NCBI RefSeq assembly: GCF_030944405.1
Contig: NZ_CP132339.1
Coordinates: 310,001 to 374,000 of the forward strand
Length of the DNA: 64,000 nucleotides
Reading direction: 5' to 3'
Source: Janthinobacterium sp. J1-1
GTDB lineage: Bacteria > Pseudomonadota > Gammaproteobacteria > Burkholderiales > Burkholderiaceae_D
Both the position numbers and the translations under genes were made by a program. Below, piece by piece: positions 26,038-37,500 of the stretch. The stretch's first letter is position 1; each line of letters starts with the position of its first letter. The notes below the pieces were generated by a model that saw only the letters and a program-made list of their open reading frames with translations, ran no database searches and had not been told where the DNA came from.

Positions 26038-27414
26038 TTATTTCGGCTTCTTGATCGGGCGGTGCCAGCCTTCGACGGTGGTCTGCTTGGCGCGCGAGAT
26101 GGTCAGCTTGCCGGCCGGCGCATCTTTCGACAGGGTGGTGCCGGCGCCCAGGGTGGCGCCCTTGCCGACCGTCACCGGTGCGATCAGATGGCTGTCGCTG
26201 CCGATAAAGGCGTCGTCTTCGATCACCGTGCGCGATTTGTTGACGCCGTCGTAGTTGCAAGTGATGGTGCCGGCGCCGATGTTGACGCGCGAGCCGATGG
26301 TGGCGTCGCCGATATACGCCAGGTGATTGGCCTTGCTGTTGGCGGCCACCTGGCTGTTTTTGACTTCGACGAAGTTACCGATATGCACTTCTTCCGCCAG
26401 CATGGTGCCGGGGCGCAGGCGCGCGTACGGGCCGATCAGCGAACCGGCGCCAACGATGGCTTCTTCGATATGGCAGAACGGCTTGATGTGCGCGCCAGCC
26501 GCGATCCTGGCATTGACCAGCACGTTATTGGCGCCCACGCGCACGCCGTCGCCCAGTTCCACCCTGCCTTCGAACACGCAGCCGACGTCGATGGTGACGT
26601 CGCGTCCGCAGATCAGTTCGCCACGCACATCGATGCGGGCCGGGTCCATCAGGGTGACGCCGCGCTCGAGCAGGGCCAGCGCGATATTGTTCTGGTGAAT
26701 CCGTTCCAGCTGGGCCAGTTGCACCTTGCTGTTGACGCCAGCGACTTCCCACACGGCGCCGGGCTGGGCCGAGGTGACAGGCACGCCATCGGCAACGGCC
26801 TGGGCAACGATGTCGGTCAGATAGTATTCACCTTGCGCATTGTTGTTCGACAGCGCAGACAGCCATTTCTTCAGTTGCACGGTCGGCGCGACCATGATGC
26901 CGCTGTTGATTTCCTTGATGGCGCGCTCGTCCGCGGTAGCGTCCTTTTCCTCGACGATGCGCACGATGGCGCCATTTTCGCGCACGATGCGGCCCAGGCC
27001 GAACGGATCGTCCTGCACCACCGTCAGGATCGCCAGCTGGCCGTTGCCGGCCGCCTGCACCAGCTTTTGCAGCGAGCCGCCGCTGGTCAGCGGCACGTCG
27101 CCGTACAGGATCAGGGTAGGAACGTTATCGTCCAGCAAAGGCAGCGCTTGCTGCACGGCGTGGCCGGTGCCCAGCTGCTGCGCCTGCTCGGCGGCGGCGA
27201 TGTCCACCGACTGCCCGGACTTGTACTGGTCGAGCAGTTTCAGCACCGCTGCGCCCCCATGTCCGTAAATCACGCATAATTTGGACGGCGCCAAGGTGCG
27301 CGCCGTATCGATCACATGCGACAGCAGCGGCTTGCCAGCCAGTGGGTGCAGTACTTTTGGCAGTGCCGACTGCATGCGTTTCCCCATACCGGCGGCGAGA
27401 ATGACAACGTTCAT
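26038..27414 (-). CDS. glmU: bifunctional UDP-N-acetylglucosamine pyrophosphorylase / glucosamine-1-phosphate N-acetyltransferase
   Basis: A 458-residue GlmU, of normal length. It acetylates glucosamine-1-phosphate and then couples the product to UTP to give UDP-GlcNAc. The N-terminal nucleotidyltransferase has [19 protein letters not shown] and LYGDVPLT. The C-terminal left-handed beta-helix shows hexapeptide repeats and [26 protein letters not shown] and [12 protein letters not shown]. It begins 29 bases from the divergent DUF6279 gene, so the two promoters overlap, and it ends in a clear terminator. It is in the same pathway as glmS 1.2 kb away. Confidence 0.98.
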   Translation of the reverse strand: MNVVILAAGMGKRMQSALPKVLHPLAGKPLLSHVIDTARTLAPSKLCVIYGHGGAAVLKLLDQYKSGQSVDIAAAEQAQQLGTGHAVQQALPLLDDNVPTLILYGDVPLTSGGSLQKLVQAAGNGQLAILTVVQDDPFGLGRIVRENGAIVRIVEEKDATADERAIKEINSGIMVAPTVQLKKWLSALSNNNAQGEYYLTDIVAQAVADGVPVTSAQPGAVWEVAGVNSKVQLAQLERIHQNNIALALLERGVTLMDPARIDVRGELICGRDVTIDVGCVFEGRVELGDGVRVGANNVLVNARIAAGAHIKPFCHIEEAIVGAGSLIGPYARLRPGTMLAEEVHIGNFVEVKNSQVAANSKANHLAYIGDATIGSRVNIGAGTITCNYDGVNKSRTVIEDDAFIGSDSHLIAPVTVGKGATLGAGTTLSKDAPAGKLTISRAKQTTVEGWHRPIKKPK

Positions 27415-27443
27415 AGTCCGTATTTATTTTATAAGTTAAGAAT

Positions 27444-28340
27444 ATGAAAAAGTTTAACACGCGGGCCCCTCTCCACCAGCGCTTTACTTGTGCATTGCTG
27501 GTCCTGATGCTGGTCGTCGTGGCCGGCTGCAGCAGCTTGCGCCTGGCCTACAACAATGGCGACACCGTGCTGTACTGGTGGCTCAACGCCTATGTCGACC
27601 TGGACCGCGACCAGAAAGGCTGGGTACGCGAAGATATCGACAAGCTGTTCGACTGGCACCGCAAGACCCAGCTCAAGGACTATGTGGAAATCCTGCGCAA
27701 GGGCCAGAAGCAGGTGCAGGGCAACCCCACCCAGGCGGACTTGCTGGCCGATTACAGCGAAATCAAGAGCCGCACCCAGTCGCTGCTGCTGAAAGCGGCC
27801 CCCGACCTGGCCGACCTGGCCCGCTCGCTGAAGCCGGAACAGATCGCGCAGATGGAAAAGAAGTTCAAGTCGAACAATGACGACTATCGCAAGAAGTTTC
27901 TCACGGGCGACCAGGAGAAACGCCAGCAGCTGCGCTACAAGAAATCGATGGAACAGTTCGAACTGTGGTTCGGCAGTTTCAGCGGCGAACAGGAAACCCT
28001 GATCCGCAAGGCGTCCGACGCGCGGCCGCTGGACAATGAAATCTGGCTCGACGAGCGCATGCGCCGCCAGCGCAATGTACTGACCCTGGTACAAAAGGTA
28101 CAGAACGAAAAGCTGGGCAAGGAAGCCACCGTGGCCCTGATCAATACCCTGATCAAGGACAGCTTCGAGCGCCTGGAACACTCTGATCGCAAGGCCTTTT
28201 TTGATGCATTTGAAAACAGCACGGCGCAAATGATACTGACCGTGATCAAGATCGCCACGCCGGCGCAAAAAGCCCATGCCGTCAAGCGCATGCAGGGCTG
28301 GATCGACGACTTCAATTCGCTGGCGGCGCAGCCGAAATAA
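27444..28340 (+). CDS. DUF6279-family lipoprotein
   Basis: A 298-residue exported lipoprotein. A basic N-terminus and hydrophobic core (FTCALLVLMLVVV) end in the lipobox VAGC-S, so the mature protein begins at Cys29 and is anchored to a membrane. The rest is helical and highly charged, with the family landmark SLRLAYNNGDTVLYWWLNAY just after the Cys. The function of the family is unknown. It is next to glmU (divergent) and upstream of rsmD. Confidence 0.85.
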   Translation: MKKFNTRAPLHQRFTCALLVLMLVVVAGCSSLRLAYNNGDTVLYWWLNAYVDLDRDQKGWVREDIDKLFDWHRKTQLKDYVEILRKGQKQVQGNPTQADLLADYSEIKSRTQSLLLKAAPDLADLARSLKPEQIAQMEKKFKSNNDDYRKKFLTGDQEKRQQLRYKKSMEQFELWFGSFSGEQETLIRKASDARPLDNEIWLDERMRRQRNVLTLVQKVQNEKLGKEATVALINTLIKDSFERLEHSDRKAFFDAFENSTAQMILTVIKIATPAQKAHAVKRMQGWIDDFNSLAAQPK

Positions 28341-28408
28341 GCCGCGCCAGCACAGGGGCGGCGGGGGCCATATGCTATAGTGGCCGCCACCGAATTGAAG
28401 ACATCCCC

Positions 28409-29068
28409 ATGCAAAAGAAAGTTAAAAAACCCACCAAAGTCCCGGTCCACCATGCACCGCCACCGAACCAGGTGCGCATTATCGGCGGACAATGGAAGCG
28501 CTCCGTATTGCCCGTGCTGCAGGCGCTGGGCTTGCGCCCGACACCTGACCGCGTGCGCGAAACCGTATTCAACTGGATCAATCACCTGCGCGACGGCGAC
28601 TGGGCCAATGCCCACGTACTCGACCTGTTCGCCGGCAGCGGCGCGCTCGGCTTCGAAGCGGCCAGCCGCGGCGCGGCGTCCGTCACCATGGTCGACACGC
28701 ATACGCCCGTGATCCGCCAGCTGGAAGACAACAAGACCAAGCTGCGCGCTGACAACGTGCAGCTGCTGCGCGGCGACGCCTTGCTGACGGCGCAAGGACT
28801 GGCGGCGCGCGGCCAGCGTTTCGACCTGATCTTCCTCGATCCGCCTTACCAGCAAGATTTCCTGGCCAAGGTATTGCCGTTGTGCGCCCATCTGTTGAAA
28901 GAGGGCGGCATCGTCTACGCGGAATCGGGGCTGTCGATGGTGTTCGATGAAAACAGCGAACTGGACAAGCCGGACTGGATGGCGCCGTGGGAAGTCATCC
29001 GCGCCGATAAAGCAGGGACGGTTTATTATCATTTGCTAACTTACAACAAAGTGGCGGCAACGGCGTGA
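28409..29068 (+). CDS. rsmD: 16S rRNA (guanine(966)-N(2))-methyltransferase
   Basis: A 219-residue RsmD. It methylates G966 of 16S rRNA in the 30S subunit using S-adenosylmethionine. Motifs: RIIGGQWKR at the start of the domain, the PTPDRVRETVFNWI block, SAM loop LDLFAGSGALGFEAASRGA, and catalytic DPPY in LIFLDPPYQ. A Lys/Pro-rich tail of about 20 residues precedes the domain. The order rsmD-coaD-ferredoxin is standard in Betaproteobacteria. Confidence 0.96.
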   Translation: MQKKVKKPTKVPVHHAPPPNQVRIIGGQWKRSVLPVLQALGLRPTPDRVRETVFNWINHLRDGDWANAHVLDLFAGSGALGFEAASRGAASVTMVDTHTPVIRQLEDNKTKLRADNVQLLRGDALLTAQGLAARGQRFDLIFLDPPYQQDFLAKVLPLCAHLLKEGGIVYAESGLSMVFDENSELDKPDWMAPWEVIRADKAGTVYYHLLTYNKVAATA

Positions 29069-29132
29069 ATCTGCTTATAAATTGAGCAGAAATAGCCCCC
29101 GGCCCAAGGCAAATCACCAAATTCAGGCATAA

Positions 29133-29945
<813 letters not shown>

Positions 29946-30027
29946 ACATTCCGGCCGCCAAGCTGCGCGGCCCTCTTCCGGCAACTGCTCTACACTGTCC
30001 CTTCGCTTATTCCACGGAAGGCAGCAG

Positions 30028-30621
30028 ATGCTCAGCATATCCCGACTCGGCCGCTCGCTGGCCACCGCCTGTCTCTGCGCCACCTTGGCGCAGCCGGCGC
30101 TGGCCGTCGATGTCGGCGGTATCAAGCTCGACGACACGGTGCAACTGGCGAACCAGGCCTTGAAACTGAATGGCGCCGGCGTGCGCTACAAGCTGATCTT
30201 CAAGGTCTACACCATCGCGCTGTATTTACCGGAAAAGAAGAGCCAGCTGGCCGACATCATGGCGCTGCCGGGGCCGCGCCGGCTGGAAATCGTCATGCTG
30301 CGCGATATCAGCTCCGACGACCTGGGCAAGTCCTTCATGGAAGGCCTGAACCGCAGTTCCGACCAGGCCGACCGCACGCGCCTGCTGAGCCAGACGATGC
30401 AGCTGGGCGCCATGTTCGAAATGGTGCCGGGCCTGAAAAAAGGCGACATGCTGACGGTCGACTGGCTGCCCGAGGAGGGGACTTTGTGCCGGCTGAACGG
30501 CAAGCAACTGGGCGAGAAGGTGCCCGACCTGGCTTTCTATAATGCGCTGCTGAAGATCTGGATCGGCGCCCATCCGGCCGATCTGCAATTGCGTGCGCAT
30601 TTGCTGGGCGAGGTGGGCTGA
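30028..30621 (+). CDS. chalcone isomerase-like periplasmic protein
   Basis: A 197-residue protein with a signal peptide (ATACLCATLAQPALA, cleavage before VDVGG). The mature part has the chalcone-isomerase-like fold signature GVRYKLIFKVYTIALYLPEK and IVMLRDISSDDLGKSFMEGL. Bacterial members of this group lack the plant flavonoid activity; their role is not known. It is convergent with a small membrane protein gene. Confidence 0.85.
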   Translation: MLSISRLGRSLATACLCATLAQPALAVDVGGIKLDDTVQLANQALKLNGAGVRYKLIFKVYTIALYLPEKKSQLADIMALPGPRRLEIVMLRDISSDDLGKSFMEGLNRSSDQADRTRLLSQTMQLGAMFEMVPGLKKGDMLTVDWLPEEGTLCRLNGKQLGEKVPDLAFYNALLKIWIGAHPADLQLRAHLLGEVG

Positions 30622-30632
30622 ACCACGGACGT

Positions 30633-30656
30633 AAAAAAAGCCGGTGTAACCGGCTT
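30633..30656 (-). terminator. Rho-independent terminator for the small membrane protein gene
   Basis: An 8-bp stem (AAGCCGGT / ACCGGCTT, loop GTA on the plus strand) lies just after the minus-strand stop at 30677 and is followed on that strand by a run of seven T. On the plus strand no T-run follows, so it serves the minus gene. Confidence 0.8.
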
Positions 30657-30676
30657 GTTGCATCTGCGGGAACAAC

Positions 30677-30898
30677 TTACGCGCGTGAGGCCAACTCGCG
30701 CGCCAGGCGCTGCTCGCGGCTCAGCTTGGGACGCACCACCAGTACCAAGGCGCGGGCGATACCGACCAGCAAGGGCTTGAACACCAGCGCAAACACGCCG
30801 ATGGCCAGCAGCGCCAGCGCTACTTGCAGGACAGTGCTGAAGGGGAGGTCCAGTACGGGTGCGGATACTGCGTACAGGGCGGTAGCGAAGGTAGACAT
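30677..30898 (-). CDS. small membrane protein of unknown function
   Basis: A 73-residue protein with one or two hydrophobic segments (TVLQVALALLAIGVFALVF and LLVGIARALVLVV) and a basic C-terminus (RPKLSREQRLARELASRA) that would face the cytoplasm. The start at 30898 is preferred because the frame upstream is AT-rich and not coding-like. Own terminator and a following TATAGT-like -10 upstream suggest a single-gene unit. No family recognised. Confidence 0.65.
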   Translation of the reverse strand: MSTFATALYAVSAPVLDLPFSTVLQVALALLAIGVFALVFKPLLVGIARALVLVVRPKLSREQRLARELASRA

Positions 30899-31094
30899 GA
30901 TTTCCAGTGCATTATAGAATTTGGCAGTACTATAGTGCAGTGCAACATATAAATCTAATTCCATTTCCTGATACCAATTATATGAATCATGAATGGAAAA
31001 TTGTAATATTTTTTTACGAGTGAAATCAATCCGCCCCGGCGCGGTTTACACTGGTAAATAATTTATCTGAATTCAACTTTACCTTGGACTTTCC

Positions 31095-32075
31095 ATGAGT
31101 TTTCTGACGCTGGATCTAAACTTGCTGCGTGTTTTCGACGCCGTCATGACGGAACAAAACCTGACGCGCGCGGCCGGCCATCTGGCAATGACACAGCCGG
31201 CGGTATCGAACGCCATCAAGCGCCTGCGCGAAAGCCTGGGCGATGAGTTGCTGATCCGCACGGCGTATGGCGTGAAACCGACGCCGCGCGCCGAAGCGCT
31301 GTGGCCGTCCGTGCGCTCGGCGCTGGCCAGCCTGGAAGCGGCGGTGACGCCGGAAACCTTCGATGTCTCGAAAACCCATGCCACCTTCCGCATGGCGATG
31401 GCCGACGCCACGGCCGCCTTCTGGCTGCCGTCCCTGATGCGCTCGATCGAGCGCGAGGCGCCGGGCGTGAATGTGCGCATGATGCCGCTCACCACGCGCG
31501 AACCGCGGCCGATGTTGCTGCGTGGCGACATCGACCTGGCGGTCGGCTTCTTTCCCGGCGTGGCGGCGCAACTGTCCAGCGAAACGGGTTCGCCGATCCG
31601 CCACGAGCGCCTGTATTCCGGCAAATATGTGTGCGTGATGCGGCGCGGCCATCCGCTGGCCAACCAGGAACTGACCCTGGACAACTATTGCGCGGCGAAC
31701 CATTTGCTGGTGAGTTTTTCCGGCCGCGCTCACGGCCTGATCGACGAAGCGCTGTCGCAGATCCACCGTGAACGGCGCATTTTATTGACCGTGAACCAGT
31801 TCTTCACGGCCGGCCGCGTGGTGGCCAACTCCGACCTGATCACGGTCCTGCCGCGCCACCTGATCGCCTCGACCGGCATGACGGAATCCCTGCTGTACAA
31901 GGATTTGCCGCTGACCTTGCCTGCGGTCCACCTGGACATGCTGTGGCACGAACGCGACGCGCGCAGCCCGGCCCACAAATGGCTGCGCAATCACCTGGAG
32001 GGCATGAATACGCCGGTGTTGCGCTCGGCCACGGCCGCCGGCGGTGGCGTCGCACCCAAGCCTCACGTCGACTAA
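31095..32075 (+). CDS. LysR-family transcriptional regulator
   Basis: A 326-residue LysR regulator. The N-terminal winged helix reads LDLNLLRVFDAVMTEQNL and MTQPAVSNAIKRLRESLGD. The effector-binding domain fills about residues 95-300. The start motif (DLNLLRVFDAVM) and overall style match the NodD/SyrM-LeuO branch of the family. It is convergent with the chemoreceptor at 32076; the stops are adjacent. No obvious target lies next to it. Confidence 0.93.
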   Translation: MSFLTLDLNLLRVFDAVMTEQNLTRAAGHLAMTQPAVSNAIKRLRESLGDELLIRTAYGVKPTPRAEALWPSVRSALASLEAAVTPETFDVSKTHATFRMAMADATAAFWLPSLMRSIEREAPGVNVRMMPLTTREPRPMLLRGDIDLAVGFFPGVAAQLSSETGSPIRHERLYSGKYVCVMRRGHPLANQELTLDNYCAANHLLVSFSGRAHGLIDEALSQIHRERRILLTVNQFFTAGRVVANSDLITVLPRHLIASTGMTESLLYKDLPLTLPAVHLDMLWHERDARSPAHKWLRNHLEGMNTPVLRSATAAGGGVAPKPHVD

Positions 32076-33635
32076 TTACTCACGAGCACTGGAACGGTAG
32101 CCCACGCGGAAACCGCCCCAGTGCTTGCCGTCCACATAGATGGGCGCCGACAGGTCATGCATGACCTCGCCCGTATCCCTTTTATACGTTTGCAACAAAA
32201 ACGGCCGCGTATTGCTGCCGCAGCGCGCGCCCGTGCGGTCGCTGAAGATGCGCTTGGTACGGTTGTGCACGATGTCGTGCTCGTAGTCGCCCGTCAGTGG
32301 TTGTGAAAATTTCTTGTTGTGGGTCGGAAAGTAGCCATTCGTATCGACCGCGCCTGCGTACGCCAGCTGGGGCAGGGCGGCCAATAACGCTTCCTGCAGG
32401 TCCGGCAGGACCTTGTCGGTAAACGCGTCGAACTGGGTCGTGTGCTTGGGCGGATTGGTATGCGGTATCGGCCGGTAATGGCGGTCGAACAGCGCGTCGC
32501 GGGTGATGCGCCCGGCGGCAATCGCCTGCTCGAACAGTTTGCCCACATCGCGCGCGGCCTGCTGGGCGGCGACGCGGATCTCGTCGTGCGGCGTGGACAC
32601 GGTGGATTCGCCCAGCGCGCTGGCGATCACTTCGGCCCGTTCGGCCAGAGCCATCGCCGATTGCGTGGCGCGCGGCAATTCGGTATTGGTCGAGAGCATG
32701 CTGTCGCGGATCTGCACGATGGCGTCGGCAATCACTTGCGTGGTGTCCACATGTTCGCGCGAGGCACGGGCGATCTGGCCGATCTCGTCTTCCGACACGC
32801 CCGACGATTCCTCGATATGGCTCAGTGAGCCATGCACGCTTTCCACATTGCGCGCCGCTTCCGTCACGCCGGCCGCCAAGGATTGCATGCCGCGCGCGGC
32901 GCGTTCGGCCTGTTCATTGATTTCGCGCACCATCACGCTGATCTCGTCGCTCGCCTCCTTGGTGCGCTGCGCCAATTGCCGCACTTCGCCGGCCACCACC
33001 GCAAAGCCGCGCCCATGTTCGCCGGCCCGCGCCGCCTCGATGGCGGCGTTCAGCGCCAGCAGGTTGGTGCGCGCGGAAATATCGGAAATCGCTTCCGTAA
33101 AGCCGGTGATGCGTTTCGATTTGTCCTGCAGGCTCAGCATGGCGGTGGATGCCGCTTGCGCATCTTCGCGGGCGCGGTTGACGCGCTGCAAGCCCTGGTC
33201 CAGTTCGGCGCGCGCCGCCACGCTTTCCCCCCGTACGCCGGCGGCCACTTTGGCGGCCCGCTCGGCATTGGCGGCGATTTTTTCGGTGGTGCGCGCATTC
33301 TGTTCGGAACTGTCGGCGATATCGCTGGCCGTCTGCACGTCCAGGTCGACCTTCTTTTTCACCGAATCGACGAAATACGAGGTTTCCGCCGCGCCGATCA
33401 TGATGGCGTCGATCGCGCGCCCGACCGTGTCGGCAAACAGGTGCAGCCCCTGGTCGCCCTGGCTGCGGCCGGCCAGCGCCAGCAGCGCGGCGCCGACCAC
33501 GGCGGCCAGCACGGCGCTCAGGTAAGGCGAGGTGGCGCCCGCCAGCTGCAGCAGGAACACCAGGCAACAGGCCAGCACGATGGCCAGGACAGTCAATAGA
33601 AAGAAACGTACCAGCTGGTGCGGCAACTGCTTCAT
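32076..33635 (-). CDS. methyl-accepting chemotaxis protein with C-terminal sensor domain
   Basis: A 519-residue chemoreceptor with unusual order. From the ATG at 33635 (after GGGGGACC) two closely spaced membrane helices occupy about residues 8-55 with almost no periplasmic loop. The signalling hairpin follows, with its tip [22 protein letters not shown]-terminal domain of about 130 residues comes last ([48 protein letters not shown]) and resembles a Cache-like sensor kept in the cytoplasm. So it probably senses an internal signal. There is no CheR-tethering pentapeptide. It is convergent with the LysR gene. Confidence 0.92.
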   Translation of the reverse strand: MKQLPHQLVRFFLLTVLAIVLACCLVFLLQLAGATSPYLSAVLAAVVGAALLALAGRSQGDQGLHLFADTVGRAIDAIMIGAAETSYFVDSVKKKVDLDVQTASDIADSSEQNARTTEKIAANAERAAKVAAGVRGESVAARAELDQGLQRVNRAREDAQAASTAMLSLQDKSKRITGFTEAISDISARTNLLALNAAIEAARAGEHGRGFAVVAGEVRQLAQRTKEASDEISVMVREINEQAERAARGMQSLAAGVTEAARNVESVHGSLSHIEESSGVSEDEIGQIARASREHVDTTQVIADAIVQIRDSMLSTNTELPRATQSAMALAERAEVIASALGESTVSTPHDEIRVAAQQAARDVGKLFEQAIAAGRITRDALFDRHYRPIPHTNPPKHTTQFDAFTDKVLPDLQEALLAALPQLAYAGAVDTNGYFPTHNKKFSQPLTGDYEHDIVHNRTKRIFSDRTGARCGSNTRPFLLQTYKRDTGEVMHDLSAPIYVDGKHWGGFRVGYRSSARE

Positions 33636-33838
33636 TGGTCCCCCGCTGCGAGAATCCGTGCCGGCCCCAGGCGGGGCAGGCTGTAGCCGGATACGGGCGT
33701 GCACGATTGCACGCACCGCACCTTGATCCCGACGTCTGCGCGTCGTGTCAGGCGGCTACCGGATGGCAGAATAGTAGTTCCACCCTACAACATTTATCCG
33801 CTTAGCTCAATCGGAAAAATGGCAAGGGGCTACCGAGG

Positions 33839-34294
33839 TCATTTGATCGGCAATTTGGTGGTATTTTTGACTTCTTCCATCACCGCATAGGTGTGGGTTT
33901 CACGCACGCCTTTTTGCAGCAGGGTCTTGCCGAGGAATTCGCGGTAGGCCGCCATGTCCTTCACGCGCGCCTTGACCAGGTAATCGAAACCGCCGGCCAC
34001 CATATGACATTCCAGTACCTCCGGGATGATTTGTACGCTATGCTTGAAGGCGTCGAACACTTCCGGCGTGGTGCGGTCGAGCACGACTTCGATAAACACC
34101 AGCAGCGACACGTCGAGCAGTTGCGGATTCAACTGGGCCGTATAGCCCATGATGTAGCCCGATTCATGCAGCTTGCGCACGCGCTCGAGACAGGCGGCCG
34201 GCGACAGGTTCACGCGCGCGGCCAGCTCCACATTGCTGATGCGTCCATCGCTCTGCAATTCCATCAAGATTTTCTTGCTTATCTTGTCCAGCAT
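33839..34294 (-). CDS. Lrp/AsnC-family regulator, probable proline-catabolism regulator (PutR-like)
   Basis: A 151-residue Lrp-type regulator starting at the ATG at 34294, which follows GGGGAG; an upstream in-frame start lies in AT-rich spacer. Winged helix: LDKISKKILMELQSDGRI and VNLSPAACLERVRKLHESG. RAM domain: EVLECHMVAGGFDYLVKAR. It is divergent from putA over 208 AT-rich bases. In Agrobacterium and other Proteobacteria whose PutA lacks a DNA-binding domain, an Lrp-type PutR activates putA in response to proline; the same role is inferred here. Confidence 0.92.
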   Translation of the reverse strand: MLDKISKKILMELQSDGRISNVELAARVNLSPAACLERVRKLHESGYIMGYTAQLNPQLLDVSLLVFIEVVLDRTTPEVFDAFKHSVQIIPEVLECHMVAGGFDYLVKARVKDMAAYREFLGKTLLQKGVRETHTYAVMEEVKNTTKLPIK

Positions 34295-34502
34295 CCGAAG
34301 CACTCCCCAAATAAATATTATTTGGTTAAATTGTCGCATCAAAAACTATCTATTGCTAGCCCTCTGTATTACCAGAATTAATCCATAAGAATCCCCTTTA
34401 CAATCGAATCATCTTAACATCCGACTTTCTGTATTCTTTTGCACTAAAAAAGGGCAAAAAATACCGCCGGTTCCGTCATCTTTTTCCTTGTAAAGAGTCC
34501 CT

Positions 34503-37500
34503 ATGCACCCTGCTGGCCACCCGGCTTTTACCCCGCATCCATTCGCCGCGCTCCAGGCGGAAATCCTGCCCGAAGCGACGGCGCCACGCGCCGCCATCAC
34601 TGCCGCCTACAGGCGCGACGAGGTTTCCGCAGTGCAGTGGCTGTTGCAGCAGGTACGCCCTTCCAGCACCGAAACCACCGCCGAAGGCCAGGCGCTGGCG
34701 CACCGTCTTGTGTCAAACGTGCGCCAAAAACGCACACGCGCGTCCGGCGTCGATGCACTGATGCATGAGTTCTCTTTATCGTCGGAAGAGGGTGTGGCCC
34801 TGATGTGCCTGGCGGAAGCGCTGTTGCGTATACCTGACACTCAGACGGCCGACCGCTTGATTGCCGACAAAATCAGCAAGGGGGACTGGAAAAAGCATCT
34901 GGGCGAATCGCCGTCGATGTTCGTCAATGCGGCCACCTGGGGCCTGCTGATTACCGGCAAGCTGGTCGGCACCAGCAGCGAATCGGGCCTCGGTTCGGCC
35001 ATGACCCGCCTGATCGCCAGGGGCGGCGAACCGCTGATCCGCAAAGGCGTGGACCTGGCCATGCGCATGCTGGGCAACCAGTTCGTCACGGGCCAGACCA
35101 TCGAAGAAGCACTGAAAAACAGCCACGACAATGAAACCCGCGGCTACCGCTACTCCTACGACATGCTGGGCGAGGCCGCCCTGACCGAACAGGATGCGGC
35201 CAACTACTACGCCTCGTATGAAACGGCGATCCACGCCATCGGCAAGGCGTCCAATGGCCGCGGCATCAGGAACGGCCCCGGCATTTCCGTCAAATTGTCG
35301 GCCTTGCATGCGCGCTACAGCCGCGCCCAGCGCGCCCGCGTGCTGGCCGAGTTGCTGCCGCGCGTGAAAGCGCTGCTGCTGCTGGCCAAGCAGTACAACA
35401 TCGGCTTCAATATCGATGCGGAAGAGACCGACCGCCTGGAATTGTCGCTCGACCTGATGGAAGCACTGGCGTTTGACGCCGATCTGGCCGGTTTCGACGG
35501 CATCGGCTATGTGGTGCAGGCGTATCAGAAACGCTGCCCGTTTGCCATCGATTACCTGATCGACCTGGCCAGGCGCAGCGGCCGCAAATTCATGGTGCGC
35601 CTGGTCAAGGGCGCGTATTGGGATGCGGAAATCAAGCGCGCCCAGGTCGATGGCCAGGACGGCTATCCGGTCTACACGCGCAAGGTCTACACGGATGTCT
35701 CGTACCTGGTGTGTGCGCAAAAACTGCTGGCCGCCAGCAGCCTGATCTACCCGCAGTTCGCCACGCATAACGCGCAGACGCTGGCAACGATCTACACCTG
35801 GGCCAGGCGCGACGGCATTACCGATTATGAATTCCAGTGCCTGCACGGCATGGGCGAAACCCTGTACGACCAGGTGGTGGGACCGGCCAACCTCGACAAG
35901 CCATGCCGCATCTATGCGCCGGTCGGTTCGCACGAAACCCTGCTGGCCTACCTGGTGCGCCGCCTGCTGGAAAACGGCGCCAACTCGTCTTTCGTCAACC
36001 AGATCGTCGACGAAAACGTGGCCATCGACAGCCTGATCCGCGATCCTCTGGAGCAAGCGCGGCTGCAGGGCGGCTTGCCGCATCCGGCGATCCCTTTGCC
36101 GCTGGCCATGTTCGGTGGCGAGCGCAAGAATTCCGCCGGCATCGACCTGTCGAACGACGAGACCTTGCGCGCGCTGGCCGATGGCCTGGCGCAGCCGCAT
36201 GCCTGGCAGGCCTCGCCGCTGATCGACGGCGCCGTCAGCCTGAATGCGCCAACCTTGAATATCTGCAATCCGGCGCGCCACGACGACCAGGTCGGCAAGG
36301 TCGCTGAAGCGTGCCCGGCCGACGTGGAAACGGCCTTGGCGGCCGCCAGCGCCTTCGCTCCCGCATGGCAGGGTACGGAAGCCTCCTTGCGCGCCCATGC
36401 GCTGCGCCGCGCGGCCGACCTGTTCGAAGAGCATCACGTCGAGCTGATGGCGCTGGCCGTGCGCGAAGCGGGCAAGTCGCTGCCGAACGCGATCGCGGAA
36501 ATTCGCGAAGCGGTCGATTTCTTGCGCTATTACGCGGCCGAGGTCGACCATGCGCCGGCCACCGTGGCGCTGGGTCCGGTCACCTGCATCAGCCCGTGGA
36601 ATTTCCCGTTGGCCATTTTCACGGGCCAGGTCGCCGCCGCGCTGGCGGCCGGCAACGTGGTGCTGGCCAAGCCGGCCGAGCAGACGCCGCTGATCGCCTG
36701 GCGCGCCGTGCAGCTGCTGCACGAAGCGGGCGTGCCGCGCGGCGCGCTGCAGTTCCTGCCCGGCAGCGGCGAAGTGGTGGGCGCCGCCCTGTGCCAGGAC
36801 GCGCGTGTCAAGGGCGTGATCTTTACCGGCTCGACCCAGGTGGCGCAGCTGATCAACCGCACCCTGGCCGCGCGCGGCGTGGCGGAAAACCTCGATATTC
36901 CGCTGATCGCCGAGACCGGCGGCCAGAATGCGCTGATCGTCGACTCCTCGGCCTTGCCGGAACAGGTGGTGCAAGATGTGATGTCGTCGGCGTTCGATAG
37001 CGCCGGCCAGCGCTGCTCGGCCCTGCGCGTGTTATTCCTGCAGGAAGAAATCGCGGATAAAACCATCAGGATGCTCAAGGGCGCGATGCAGGAACTGCGC
37101 GTCGGCAATCCTGATCGCCTGGCCACCGATATTGGCCCCGTCATCGATGCCGAAGCGCAAGGCAATCTGCTGGCCCATATCAACCGCATGAAAACCGTGG
37201 CGATCGACCATTTCTCGCTCGACCTGCCGCCCGTGGAAGGCACGTTTGTCGCGCCGACCGTGCTGGAAATCAAGTCGCTGGACCAGCTGACGCAGGAAGT
37301 GTTCGGCCCCGTGCTGCACGTGATCCGCTACCAGCGCGCCCATTTGCCGCAGCTGGTGCAGTCGATCAACGACAGCGGCTATGGCCTGACCCTGGGCATC
37401 CATACCCGCATCGATGAAACCATCGACTTCATCACCCAGCGTGCGCATGTGGGCAATATCTATGTGAACCGCAATATCGTCGGCGCCGTGGTCGGCGTGC

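Noticed and set aside
34776..36974. Long minus-strand ORF of 732 codons opposite putA
   Set aside because: It is antisense to the aldehyde and proline dehydrogenase domains of putA, with biased His/Arg/Gln composition typical of shadows of GC-rich genes.
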